Source: Pseudarthrobacter sp. Fe7
GTDB taxonomy: Bacteria > Actinomycetota > Actinomycetes > Actinomycetales > Micrococcaceae
Length of the DNA stretch: 64,000 nucleotides
Direction: 5' to 3'
Assembly: GCA_024372495.1 (NCBI GenBank)
Contig: CP099977.1
Coordinates: forward strand, 2,542,001 to 2,606,000
Numbering within the stretch: position 1 is the first letter of the stretch; every line of letters begins with the position of its first letter. Below the pieces are notes generated by a model. The model worked only from the letters and a program-made list of their open reading frames with translations, had not been told where the DNA came from and made no database searches. Both the position numbers and the translations under genes were made by a program. This document shows, piece after piece, positions 27,155 to 37,426 of this stretch.

Positions 27155-29168
27155 GTGTCAGATGCCCAGCAGATCACCCTCCTCGTCGACGGCGAAGAGA
27201 CCAAGGTGACTACCGGGACAACCGGTGCGGAACTCTTCTTTGAGCGCCGTGACGTTGTCGTAGCCCGCGTCGACGGGGAGTTGAGGGACCTGGACCAGGA
27301 ACTTCCCGAAGGCGCCGAAGTGGAAGGCGTCACCATTGATTCCCCCGACGGCCTGAACGTCCTGCGCCACTCCACCGCCCACGTCATGGCCCAGGCCGTG
27401 CAGCAGTTGCGCCCAGACGCCAAGCTCGGTATTGGCCCCTACATCACCGACGGTTTCTACTTCGACTTCGATGTTGCCGAACCGTTCACCCCCGAGGACC
27501 TCAAAACCCTCGAAAAGATGATGCAGAAGATCATCAACCAGAACCAGAAGTTCGTCCGCCGCGTAGTCAGCGAGGACGAAGCCCGCGAAGCCATGAAGAA
27601 CGAGCCCTACAAGCTCGAGGCTCCTGGGCAAGAAAAATGAAGCTGCCGACGCCGGGGAAGGCGTGAACGTCGAGGTCGGCGCAGGTGACATCACCATCTA
27701 CGACAACGTGGAACGCAAGGAAGGAACCACCGTCTGGTGCGACCTCTGCCGTGGCCCGCACCTGCCCAACACCAAGCTCATCTCCAACGCCTTTGCCCTG
27801 ACCCGCTCGTCGTCGGCCTACTGGCTTGGCAACCAGAAGAACCAGCAGCTGCAGCGGATCTACGGCACTGCGTGGCCCACCAAGGACGCCCTGAAGGCTT
27901 ACCAGGAGCGCATTGCCGAGGCCGAGCGCCGCGACCACCGCAAGCTGGGATCCGAGCCTGGACCTGTTCTCCTTCCCGGATGAACTGGGCTCCGGCCTTC
28001 CCGTCTTCCACCCCAAAGGCGGCATCATCCGAAAGGAGATGGAGGACTACTCCCGCCAGCGCCACGTCGAGGCCGGTTACGAGTTCGTCTACACCCCGCA
28101 CATCACCAAGGGCCACCTGTACGAAGTCTCGGGCCACCTGGACTGGTACAAGGAAGGCATGTTCCCGGCCATGCACGTGGACGCCGAACTCAATGAGGAC
28201 GGCACCGTGCGAAAGCCCGGCCAGGACTACTACCTGAAGCCGATGAACTGCCCCATGCACAACCTCATCTTCCGCTCCCGCGGCCGGTCCTACCGCGAAC
28301 TGCCCCTGCGGCTGTTCGAATTCGGTTCCGTCTACCGGTACGAGAAGTCCGGTGTTGTGCACGGCCTTACCCGTGTCCGCGGCATGACACAGGACGACGC
28401 CCACATCTACTGCACCCGCGAGCAGATGAAGGACGAACTCACCAAGACCCTGAATTTCGTCCTGGACCTGCTCAAGGACTACGGCCTCAACGACTTCTAC
28501 CTCGAGCTGTCCACCAAAGACCCCGAGAAGTACGTCGGCGACGACGCCACCTGGGAGGAAGCCACCAGGACCCTCGCCGAGGTTGCCCAGGAATCCGGAC
28601 TGGAGCTGGTGCCCGATCCAGGCGGAGCCGCCTTCTACGGTCCCAAAATTTCCGTGCAGGCCAAGGACGCGCTGGGCCGCACCTGGCAGATGTCCACCAT
28701 CCAGGCCTGGACTTCAACCTGCCCGAACGCTTCGGACTGGAATTCCAGGCCGCCGACGGCAGCCGCCAGCGGCCCGTGATGATCCACCGTGCGCTCTTCG
28801 GCTCGGTGGAGCGCTTCATGGGCGTCCTCACCGAGCACTACGCCGGTGCCTTCCCCGCGTGGCTGGCCCCGGTCCAGGTGGTGGGCATCCCCGTGGCGGA
28901 GGCGTTCAACGATTACATGTTCGACGTCGTCGGCCAGCTTAAGGCCGCCGGCATCCGCGCCGAGGTGGACACGTCCTCGGACCGCTTCCCCAAGAAGATC
29001 CGCACTGCCAGCAAGGACAAGATCCCGTTCGTGCTGATCGCCGGCGGTGACGATGCGGAAGCGGGCGCCGTTTCGTTCCGCTTCCGGGACGGAAGCCAGG
29101 ACAACGGTGTGCCGGTGGCGGAAGCAGTCAAGCGGATTACCGAAGCCGTCCGCAACCGGACCAGCTAG
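27155..29168 (+). CDS. thrS: Threonine-tRNA ligase; frameshifted three times
   Basis: Charges tRNA-Thr. GTG 27155 follows TAGGAG. Domains: TGS ([18 protein letters not shown]), the editing N2 domain ([18 protein letters not shown] with HxxxH, and [12 protein letters not shown]), class II catalytic core with motif 2 ([25 protein letters not shown]) and motif 3 ([20 protein letters not shown]), and an anticodon-binding domain to the end. Frame breaks: AGGCT 27618-27622 (restores [14 protein letters not shown] once read as AGCT with its neighbours), AGCCT 27955-27959 (LGSELDLFSFP) and AGGCCT 28703-28708, which has two extra bases ([14 protein letters not shown]). An essential gene, so these breaks cannot be real loss of function. 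Confidence 0.95.
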
Positions 29169-29186
29169 CCGAACGGAAGCAGCATA

Positions 29187-29774
29187 GTGCAGGAGAACAC
29201 AGGCGCGGGATATCCAGGCGATGCCGGCGTTACCGACGACTTTGACCTCGCCGGTGTCCCGGACGCCTTCCAGCGCCTGTGGACTCCGCACCGCATGGCC
29301 TACATCAAGGGCGGCCAACACCAGTTCAAGAACGAGAACGACTGCCCGTTCTGCGTGGGCCCCGGCCGCACTGACGAAGAGGCGCTCATCGTCCACCGCG
29401 GCCGGACCTGCTACGTAGTACTGAACCTGTTCCCCTACAACCCGGGCCACCTGCTGGTCTGCCCCTACCGGCACATCCCCGACTACACAGACCTCACGGT
29501 TGACGAAACAGCCGAGTTCGCGGAACTGACCCAGACAGCCATGCGGGTCCTGCGCAAGGTATCCAATCCCGGCGGCTTCAACCTGGGCATGAACCAGGGG
29601 GTGGTGGGCGGCGCGGGAATTTCCGCGCACCTGCACCAGCACATCGTGCCCCGGTGGGGCGGCGACGGCAACTTCTTCCCCATCATCGCCCAGACGAAAG
29701 CCATTACGCAGACCCTTGACGAGGTCCGTCAACAGGTGGCTGACGCCTGGCCCGGGGAGTCGGATGCTGAATAG
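29187..29774 (+). CDS. HIT-domain hydrolase/phosphorylase
   Basis: A 195-residue histidine-triad protein that hydrolyses or phosphorolyses dinucleotide polyphosphates such as Ap4A. The HIT motif is HLHQHIVPRW at residue ~150, and the upstream DCPFCVGPGRTDEEALIVHRG and NPGHLLVCPYRHI are family features. The start is GTG 29187. The gene order thrS-HIT-pgsA is conserved in actinobacteria. Its stop overlaps the pgsA start by 11 bases. The gene is intact. Confidence 0.92.
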   Translation: MQENTGAGYPGDAGVTDDFDLAGVPDAFQRLWTPHRMAYIKGGQHQFKNENDCPFCVGPGRTDEEALIVHRGRTCYVVLNLFPYNPGHLLVCPYRHIPDYTDLTVDETAEFAELTQTAMRVLRKVSNPGGFNLGMNQGVVGGAGISAHLHQHIVPRWGGDGNFFPIIAQTKAITQTLDEVRQQVADAWPGESDAE

Positions 29775-30387
29775 GCATGCCCGCGGCTTCTTCACCGCGC
29801 TGTTCACCCCGCTTGCCCGCTGGCTCCTGAAAATCGGCGTCTCCCCGGATACGGTAACCATCCTCGGTACTGCCGGAGTTGCTGCGGGAGCACTCGTCTT
29901 CTACCCGCTGGGCCAGCTCTTCTGGGGCACAGTCTTCATCACGGCATTCATCTTTTCCGATGTCCTGGACGGCATCATGGCCCGGATGCAGGACGTGAAG
30001 AGCCGCTGGGGGAACTTCCTCGACTCCACCCTTGACCGCATCGCCGACGGTGCACTCTTCGCCGGAGTGTCCGTGTGGTTCTTTACCGGTGGAAACAATA
30101 TGGCCATCGCCGTGTGCGCCCTCCTGTGCCTGGTCCTGGGCATGGTTGTCTCCTATGCCCGGGCCAAGGCGGAATCGCTGGGGTTCAGCGCCAACGTCGG
30201 GATCGCGGAGCGGGCCGAGCGGTTGGTCTCCGTGCTGGTGGTTACCGGACTGACCGGCCTTGGGCTGCCGCCGGTGGTGCTCCTGGCCACGCTGGTTCTT
30301 TTGGCGGCAGCCAGCCTGGTCACCGTGGTCCAGCGCGTGCTCTCCGTCCGCCGGCAGGCGCTGGCGGAACCTACGCCCGCTGATTAA
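29764..30387 (+). CDS. pgsA: CDP-alcohol phosphatidyltransferase, probably phosphatidylinositol-phosphate synthase
   Basis: A ~207-residue integral membrane enzyme that joins CDP-diacylglycerol to an alcohol phosphate. In this conserved thrS-HIT-pgsA position the actinobacterial enzyme makes phosphatidylinositol phosphate. The family active site is complete: DVLDGIMARMQDVKSRWGNFLDSTLDRIAD, i.e. D-x2-D-G-x2-A-R-x8-G-x3-D-x3-D. About six membrane helices surround it. ATG 29764 follows GGGGAG and overlaps the HIT gene. The acyltransferase and mannosyltransferase genes (patA, pimA) that often follow are not here; pdxS is next. Confidence 0.88.
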   Translation: MLNRHARGFFTALFTPLARWLLKIGVSPDTVTILGTAGVAAGALVFYPLGQLFWGTVFITAFIFSDVLDGIMARMQDVKSRWGNFLDSTLDRIADGALFAGVSVWFFTGGNNMAIAVCALLCLVLGMVVSYARAKAESLGFSANVGIAERAERLVSVLVVTGLTGLGLPPVVLLATLVLLAAASLVTVVQRVLSVRRQALAEPTPAD

Positions 30388-30524
30388 GCATGATTAAGCC
30401 GGCCGTGCGGCAGGGGACTAGGATATAAGTGCCCGGTCAAGCGACCCGGCAATCCGTGCGTGCACCTCCGGCAGCTGCCGCCGCATGCCCGGCGAAGATC
30501 ATCTGTCTACCCATAGGGGTTTTT

Positions 30525-31452
30525 GTGTCTACACCTGATGTAAGCAACGAGGCCGGTTCCTCCGCGAACAGCGTCACCGGCAGCAGCCGCGTGAAGCGTG
30601 GCATGGCCGAGATGCTCAAGGGCGGCGTCATCATGGACGTCGTCAACGTCGAGCAGGCCCGCATCGCCGAGGACGCCGGTGCCGTGGCAGTCATGGCGCT
30701 GGAGCGTGTTCCGGCCGATATCCGCGCCCAGGGCGGCGTGTCCCGGATGTCCGATCCGGACATGATCGACAAAATCATCGATGCCGTCTCCATCCCGGTC
30801 ATGGCAAAGGCCCGCATTGGCCACTTCGTGGAGGCGCAGATCCTGCAGTCCCTCGGCGTGGACTACATCGACGAGTCCGAGGTCCTGACCCCGGCCGACT
30901 ACGTCAACCACATCGACAAATGGAACTTCAAGGTTCCCTTCGTCTGTGGCGCCACCAACCTCGGCGAAGCCCTGCGCCGCATCAACGAGGGCGCGGCCAT
31001 GATCCGGTCCAAGGGCGAGGCCGGCACCGGCGACGTCTCCAACGCCACCGGCCACATGCGCAAGATCCGCTCCGAAATCGCCAAGCTCTCCTCCCTGCCC
31101 GAGGACGAGCTGTACGTCGCCGCGAAGGAACTGCAGGCCCCGTACGAACTCGTCAAGGAAGTTGCCGCTGCCGGCAAGCTCCCCGTGGTGCTGTTCACCG
31201 CCGGCGGCATCGCCACCCCCGCTGATGCCGCCATGATGATGCAGGCTCGGCGCCGACGGCGTGTTCGTCGGTTCCGGCATCTTCAAATCCGGCAACCCCG
31301 CCCAGCGCGCCGCCGCCGTCGTCAAGGCCACCACCTTCTACGACGACCCCGACGTCATCGCCAAGGCCTCCCGCGGGTTGGGCGAAGCCATGGTGGGCAT
31401 CAACGTTGACGAAATTCCCCAACCGCACCGTCTCGCTGAGCGCGGCTGGTAA
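30525..31452 (+). CDS. pdxS: Pyridoxal 5'-phosphate synthase lyase subunit PdxS; frameshifted near the C terminus
   Basis: Makes PLP from ribose 5-phosphate, glyceraldehyde 3-phosphate and ammonia supplied by PdxT. GTG 30525 follows AGGGG. Hallmarks are [19 protein letters not shown] (first catalytic Lys region), [48 protein letters not shown] (second Lys), and [16 protein letters not shown] with the phosphate loop GSGIF. AGGCT at 31243-31247 should be AGCT (restores [26 protein letters not shown]). It is followed by a strong terminator. pdxT is 6 kb away on the same strand rather than adjacent. Confidence 0.95.
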
Positions 31453-31617
31453 CTCCCTCCTCGCGTCCTCTTTGGGCGCCTGGCCGCGCTGATCCTCTGC
31501 ACGCTATTCCCCGCGCCTCGTTGGCGGCTTTGTCTCTGGTCGGGGCGCGGGGCCCCTTTTACGCGTGCTGCCGGATCACCCCCGCCTGTCGCTGGTGGTC
31601 GCCTCACTTAAGTAATG

Positions 31618-31662
31618 ACGACGCCGGTTCCTCACCTTCTTTCGGTGGGGGACCGGCGTCGT
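31618..31662. terminator. Hairpin terminator between pdxS and the M3 peptidase gene
   Basis: Arms 31618-31636 and 31644-31662 pair over 19 bases (two G-U pairs) around a seven-base TTCTTTC loop, with the stem base ACGACGCCGGT. A T-rich ACTTCTTT follows on the plus strand. It lies between convergent genes and can serve both. Confidence 0.88.
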
Positions 31663-31682
31663 ACTTCTTTAAGGTCAGGGGG

Positions 31683-33696
31683 TTACTCCAGGCCGCGGCG
31701 CTTTAGCAGGGGGTCCAACGTGGCTTCGCGGCCTCTCAGGGTGCGGAATGACTCCAGGGGTCGCGGCTGTTGCCGCGGCTGAGGAGCTCCTGCCGGAAGC
31801 GTTCGCCGTTGGCACGGGTCAGGCCGCCGTTCTCCTTGAACCAGTCGACGGTCTCGGCGTCCAGCACCTCGCTCCAGATGTAGGAGTAGTAGCCCGCCGC
31901 ATAGCCGGCCCCGGCGAAGATGTGCTGGAAATAGCCGGTCCGGTACCGGGGCGGGATCAGTGGATGGGCGATTCCCGCCGCCGCGAGGGCCTTGGCTTCG
32001 AACTCCAGCGCATTGTCCGGCACTTCCCCCGGTTCAAGCACGTGCCACGCCAGGTCCAGCAGGGCAGCACCAAGGTATTCGGTGGTGGCAAAGCCTTCGC
32101 CCCAGAGTTGGGATTCCTCCAGCCGGTCCACGGTGGCCTGCGGAAGCGCTTCGCCGGTGACGTGATGGCGTGCGTAGTTGGAGAGCACCTCCGGCCAGGT
32201 GATCCACATTTCGTTAACCTGGGACGGGTACTCCACAAAATCCCTGGGGACCGCCGTGCCGGAGAAGCGCGGATACATGACGTTTGAGAACAGGCCGTGC
32301 AGCGCGTGGCCGAACTCGTGGAAAAGCGTACGGAGGCTCGTCCAGGGTGAGGAGCGTTGGCTCACCCGCGGGCGGCTTCGAGATGTTGAGCGTATTGATC
32401 ACCACCGGCCGCGTGCCCAACAGTGCAGACTGTTCCACCAGGGAATTCATCCATGCCCCGCCGCGCTTGGATTCGCGCGCGTAGTAGTCGCCCAGAAACA
32501 ACCCCAGCCCGGATCCGTCCCCGTCGCGGACTTCCCAGATCCGGACGTCCGGGTGGTAGGCCTTCAGGTCGCGCCGCTCTTGGAAGGTGATCCCATACAG
32601 CGCAGTGGCGGCAAAGAACACCCCGTCAGTGATGACCCCGTCCAGCTCAAAGTATGGACGGAGTGCCTGTTCGTCGACGTCGAATTTCTCCCGCCGCACC
32701 TTTGCCGAGTAGTAGGCCCAGTCCCAGGCTTCCAGCGGGTGCCCGGCGGCTTCGGCAAGGGCTTCTGCCTCGGCACCGGCGTTGCGGATGGCCGCCGGCG
32801 CCATCCGGTTCAGCATCGTCCGGACTGCCTCAAAATCGGGCGCCGTCTGCCGGTCCGCCACAAGCTCGGCGTAGTTGGCAAAACCCAGCAGCCTGCGCCT
32901 TCTCCGCCCGCAGGCCCGCCATCTCCCTGGCCAGGTCCAGGACGTCCAGGCTCCCGCCGCCGCTGCCCCTGGCCACGGATGCTTCGAACAGGCGACGGCG
33001 GACGTCCCGGTTCTTGAGCGCGGCAAGGGCCGGCTGGTTGCCGGGCTGGATCAGGGTGAGCAGGTACTTGCCCCCATGTCCGGCGGCGCGGGCTGCTTCC
33101 GCAGCGCTGGCAACGTCGTCCGCCGGCAGGCCTGCCAGGTCCTCGGCGTCATCCAGCAGCAGTGCGGCGGACTTCATTCCTTCCTTGACCCGCTGACCGA
33201 ACTCTGTGCCCGAGCGGGAAAGCCCGGCGTTGAGGGCCCGCAGTTGGTCCCGGCCCGGCGCATCGAGCTGGATACCGGACTGGCGGAACTCCTTCAGGTA
33301 CTCCTCCACCAGGCGCGCCGACTCAGGGTCAAGTCCTTCCGTATTGATGGCTGCAAAGCGCCCGTACAGCTCCCGGTTGAGGAACACCTCGTCCTGGTGG
33401 GCTGAGAGGCGTGGCGACAGCTCTGATTCGAGCTCCCGGATCTGCGGGGATGCATCCGCGGACACCAGGGTGAAAAATGCAGCGGCGGCCCGGTTGAGGA
33501 GCTGCCCGGAGCGTTCCATGGCGAGTGCCGTGTTCCCGAACGTGGCCGGCTCTGCGTTTCCCGTGATGGCCCGGATCTCGGCCAGGTGGGCAGACAGTCC
33601 TGCGTCGATGGCAGCGCCGTACTGTTCCGGCGTGAGGTCCGGGAAAGGCGGAAGGCCATAGGGCAGGGTACTGCCGGCGAGAAGGGCGTTGGTCAT
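31683..33696 (-). CDS. M3-family metallopeptidase (oligopeptidase/dipeptidyl carboxypeptidase type); frameshifted three times
   Basis: A ~671-residue cytoplasmic zinc peptidase that degrades small peptides. The zinc site HEFGHALHGLF (HExxH) is near residue 455, with the third-ligand Glu region in FVEYPSQVNEMW. The start is ATG 33696 (MTNALLAGSTLPYGLPPF). Frame breaks: AGCCT 32890-32894 (restores KAQLLGFANYAEL), AGGCT 32334-32338 (restores TLDELRTLFHEFGH, directly at the zinc site), and four G at 31757-31760 that should be five. The last repair gives the proper C terminus (RDPLESFRTLRGRE to RRGLE) and the TAA stop at 31683. Confidence 0.92.
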
Positions 33697-33864
33697 AGGG
33701 TAAACCTTTCACAGCGGGGCGCGCTTCTCAATTAATGGAAATAGCACCTGCTCCCAGCCGGCATCCCTACAATTGCCGCTATGTGGGTCCAGTCCGGGCC
33801 GCATTATGCGCGCCCTTGCATCGGGCGCGCACCTGGTTGGGCATCGACGAAGGGACCTTGGTCC

Positions 33865-35238
33865 ATGACCAAACGTGGTACGACGACGGGAGACGCCTTC
33901 CTGGGCGTCCCGTTCCGCTGGCTGGGGCCGGGCGCCGTCGTGGTGCTGGCAGTGGCGTACGGCATCTTTTGGTACGTGGCTCGGCCGGCAGGCGAACCGG
34001 TCCTTAGGCACGTGGGCCAGCTCTTCGGCGGAGAGTCGGTGCTGCTGTATTCCATCGCCCTGGTCCTGGTCAGCACCCTCCCGCACGTCGAGCCGGCCTT
34101 CGGCGGAATCGACCACGCTGCGATCTGGCACCGCAGGGCCGCTGTAACGGCAACCATCCTGTTACTGCCGCACATCGAGCTTGCGTCCAACCCGGAGGCA
34201 ACTAGCGTGGGAAAGACGCTGGCAGTGGTGGCCATTAGCGGGCTGGCCGCGCTGGTGGTCTGGGCGGTGCTGCCCCGATGGCGGACCATGCTTCCCGGAC
34301 CTGCCCGGCGCGTGGTCATCGCCGTGCTGGCAACCAAGGCATCCCAGCTGGTTGCCCGGTTCCTGGGCGGTTACGAACGATGGCGGGGCTTCCACCGCCT
34401 CACGGGGCTGTTCGTGGCGGCCGGATTCCTGCACGGGCTGCTCGATGCCAGCGCCTTCGAGGCAGCACCCGCCCTGCGGTGGAGCTACGTGGCCGTCGGC
34501 GGTACGGGGCTCGCGTTCTACACTTACCGCGAGCTTTTGGCCCGCCATTTCCTGCCCCACCATGATTACCAAGTGGCAGGGGTCAGGCCGGTAACGGCGG
34601 ACCTGGTGGAGGTTGCCCTCCGTCCCCTGGGCCGCCCGCTGGCGTTCAAACCCGGCCAATTCGCCATGGTTTACCTTGAAACAGCGGAAGGCTGGCAGCG
34701 GCACCCGTTCTCCATTTCAGGGCCGGCCCGGGAGGGCGGGATCAGCATTACGGTCAAAGCGCTGGGCGACCACACCACGAGGCTCCCCGACGTGGTCCAG
34801 CCCGGGATGCCTGCTGTTGTCGGTGGTCCCTACGGCCGCTTTGACCGGCACAGGGGCACGGCCCACCAGGTCTGGATCGCCGGCGGGGTGGGGATAACGC
34901 CTTTCCTCAGCTGGTTGCGGTCACTGGACAGCGAACCGGACGCGGAACTGCAGGAAGACGTCCATTTCTTCGTCACCTCGGCCGGGCCCTCGCCGTTTGC
35001 CGACGAGATCACCGCCATCGCCGGGCACCACCCCTGGCTGTCAGTCCATCTGGTGGACACCGAAGCCGATGGGCGGCTGACTCCGGATGCGGTCATGGCG
35101 GCCGTGGACACAGAACCACGCCGGCTCTCGGTCTTCATGGGCGGACCGGACGCCATGCTGCGGCAGTTCCGCAAAGCCTTCCAGGCAGCCGGCGTCCGCC
35201 GGGCCAATATCCACCGTGAATATTTCCAGTGGCGGTGA
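33865..35238 (+). CDS. Ferric-reductase-like membrane flavocytochrome with FAD/NAD(P)H oxidoreductase domain
   Basis: A ~457-residue protein that joins a six-helix heme membrane domain to a ferredoxin-NADP+-reductase-like cytoplasmic domain. Two His pairs with ~13-residue spacing (WHRR ... LPHIE and FHRL ... LHGL) fit bis-heme coordination. Then come the FAD site RHPFSISGP, GGPYGRFD, the pyridine-nucleotide loop GGVGITPFLSWL, and the C-terminal MGGPDAML with a final FQWR. ATG 33865 follows AGGGAC. Such proteins move electrons from cytoplasmic NAD(P)H across the membrane to ferric iron or oxygen; which acceptor applies here is unknown. The gene is intact. Confidence 0.88.
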   Translation: MTKRGTTTGDAFLGVPFRWLGPGAVVVLAVAYGIFWYVARPAGEPVLRHVGQLFGGESVLLYSIALVLVSTLPHVEPAFGGIDHAAIWHRRAAVTATILLLPHIELASNPEATSVGKTLAVVAISGLAALVVWAVLPRWRTMLPGPARRVVIAVLATKASQLVARFLGGYERWRGFHRLTGLFVAAGFLHGLLDASAFEAAPALRWSYVAVGGTGLAFYTYRELLARHFLPHHDYQVAGVRPVTADLVEVALRPLGRPLAFKPGQFAMVYLETAEGWQRHPFSISGPAREGGISITVKALGDHTTRLPDVVQPGMPAVVGGPYGRFDRHRGTAHQVWIAGGVGITPFLSWLRSLDSEPDAELQEDVHFFVTSAGPSPFADEITAIAGHHPWLSVHLVDTEADGRLTPDAVMAAVDTEPRRLSVFMGGPDAMLRQFRKAFQAAGVRRANIHREYFQWR

Positions 35239-35254
35239 CCCTGGCGGTCCCGGC

Positions 35255-36011
35255 TCAGCGGGGACGGCGGGCTGCGTGCTCGCGCGCCAAAACCGCGTAG
35301 GTGTCGTCCGGATCGCCGGGGGAGAAGCTGCCGAACTTGCGCTCCGCGGCGGTACGGATGAGGAAGTCCGCGATGGCTGGGTTCTTGGGCAGCAGTGAGC
35401 CATGCAGGTAGCTGGCGACGATGTTCCGGTACCGGGCGCCTTCATGGCCGTCGTTGCTGTTGTTGCCCGTTCCCTTGGCCACGGTTCCAAGCGGCCGCAC
35501 TCCGCTGCCCAGCGTTGTCTGGCCGCTGTGGTTTTCGTAGCCCAGGACGTCGCCGAACTCCGTGGTTGAAACCTTGACGTTGCCGATCAGGCGTTCCTCG
35601 GTGCCGTGGGTTTCAACGTCCAAAACGCCGATACCCGGTATGACCGCACCGGTGCGGGTCTTAAAGAACCGGCCGAAGAGCTGGTAGAGCCCGCAGATGA
35701 CCAGCATCGGGGCGCCGTCCTCGGCCAGGCTCCTTGAGTTCTCCGGCGCGGGCTTGCAGGTCGTCCTGGATGACCAGTTGCCCGCTGTCCTGTCCGCCAC
35801 CTCCCACGATGATGTCAACGGCTTCGGGGAAGGGATCGCCCACGTTGTACTCAAGCAGTTCCGGGGTGTACCCGTGCCAGGCGATGCGGCGCTGCAGGAC
35901 CAGGGCGTTGCCCCAGTCGCCGTAAATGTTCATGTCCCGCGGGTACAGCTGGACCACGCGGATGGTGCCCTTGGACTGGTCGCCAGCTGGAGTTGCTTCT
36001 GCCGGACTCAC
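35255..36011 (-). CDS. gatD: GatD, glutamine amidotransferase subunit of lipid II isoglutaminyl synthase; frameshifted
   Basis: Works with MurT to amidate the alpha-carboxyl of D-Glu in lipid II; GatD frees ammonia from glutamine. A ~253-residue class-I (CobB/CobQ-like) amidotransferase. The nucleophile Cys is in LVICGLYQLFG, and a conserved His is in SYLHGSLLPKNP. GGGGQDSGQL near residue 75 is also typical. GTG 36011 overlaps the murT stop (GTGA), so the pair is co-translated. AGGCT at 35727-35731 should be AGCT (restores GELKELAEDGAPML), just before the Cys. Confidence 0.92.
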
Positions 36012-37304
36012 GAGACAACCTCCACGGTGGTGATTTTGGACAGTTCACGGCGGATGGCAAGCATGGCGGTGTAGGTGCAGAAAATTCGCTTGGGTTTGCC
36101 CCGGCCTTCCCTGATGAAGGCAGCCAAAGCGGCCGGAATGTCGGGCTGCACGGCTCCGACCCGGACCTGGTCGTATTGCAGCCGCAGCGCCATGTCGTAG
36201 GCCCGTGAACCGGTCAGGAGCTCCACGCCGCCTTCGCGGAGGGAATCGAATTCCACATCCCAAAGCCAGGACATATCCCGGCCGTCCGCGTAGTTGTCGT
36301 TGATGGCAACCATCGTGGCGTAGCCGGCGGCCGGGAAGGACTTCAGCCCCAGCCGGAATCCGCTGGGGTTCTTTACCAACACGAGGTCCAGCGGCTGGCC
36401 CTCAACGGTGAGGCTCTCGCCGCGGCCAAAGGCAGGTGCCACCCGGGACAGCGCCTCCAGCAAGGTGGCGTGATCCGCAGTGGCGGCGCCCGCGCCGCAG
36501 ATGCTCCGGGCCAGGGTCAGCGCCGCAGGCTGCGTTGAAGATGTTGTATACGCCGCGCAGCTTCATCGCTGTGGTGACCGTGCCGCCGTCGTACTCAAAC
36601 CCGGCGCTGTCCGCGCCCACCGTCCGGAGCACGACGTCGGCCCACGGCTTATCCGACAGGGCGGCCGGAGCAGGGCTGCCCGGAGCGGTGCGCATGTCAT
36701 CGTCGTTGGGAAAGGTGCCAAGGAGGGAGTCGTCAAGGCCGAAGTACTTGACCTGCTGTCCCGTCAGGGTTTCCGCGATCCTGGCCACCCGGGGATCTTC
36801 CCGGTTCAGGACAACGGTCCCGGTGGTCTTCGCGGCGATGTGCTGCAGGAGCCTGCGCCGTCTTGTCGATCTCGCCGAAGCGGTCCAGGCCTGGTCGCGC
36901 AGGACGTTGAGCAGCAGGCAGTACCGCGGCGGAACACTGTTAACGAAATGGACTGCGTGGGCTTCATCGAGTTCCAGGACGGCAATGTCCGCGTCGAGCC
37001 TGCCGCGCCAGTCCACCTCACCCAGGAGGGCAGCTGCCACTCCCCGGGTGAAGTTGCTGCCGGTCCGGTTGGTGAAGACCTTCAGCCCCTGGCTTTCCAG
37101 CAGTTCAACCACCATTTTTGTGGTGGTGGTCTTGCCGTTGGTGCCGCTGACCACAGCCACGCCGTGCGGCAGGGTGGTGAGCGTCCGCCGCATGAAGCCG
37201 GGGTCGATTTTCTCGACCACCAGGCCCGGAAGCGCGGACCCGCCGCCCCGCAACCGGGATACCCTGCGGACCAGCTTGCCGAGCGGAACACTGAAGAAGA
37301 CCAT
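36008..37304 (-). CDS. murT: MurT, Mur-ligase-like subunit of lipid II isoglutaminyl synthase; frameshifted
   Basis: The ATP-dependent partner of GatD, ~430 residues. The P loop [17 protein letters not shown], the [15 protein letters not shown] segment and the C-terminal DUF1727 region ([20 protein letters not shown]) are all present. ATG 37304 gives [20 protein letters not shown] 37331 is possible. Three damaged sites: AGGCCT 36887-36892 (two extra bases) and AGCCT 36850-36854 together cancel in frame but garble ~14 residues (restored [20 protein letters not shown]), and AGGCT 36527-36531 (restores [17 protein letters not shown]) breaks the frame. All would be AGCT. Confidence 0.92.
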
Positions 37305-37426
37305 GTTCCGAATATATCCCAGCAGCGGCATGCAACCCTTGCCTACGGCCTGTCCGCGGCAGCAGCGAAAGGGCCGGACCCGTATGCTGGAAGGATGACA
37401 AACCCCCTTCTGCTGACCCTGCGCGC

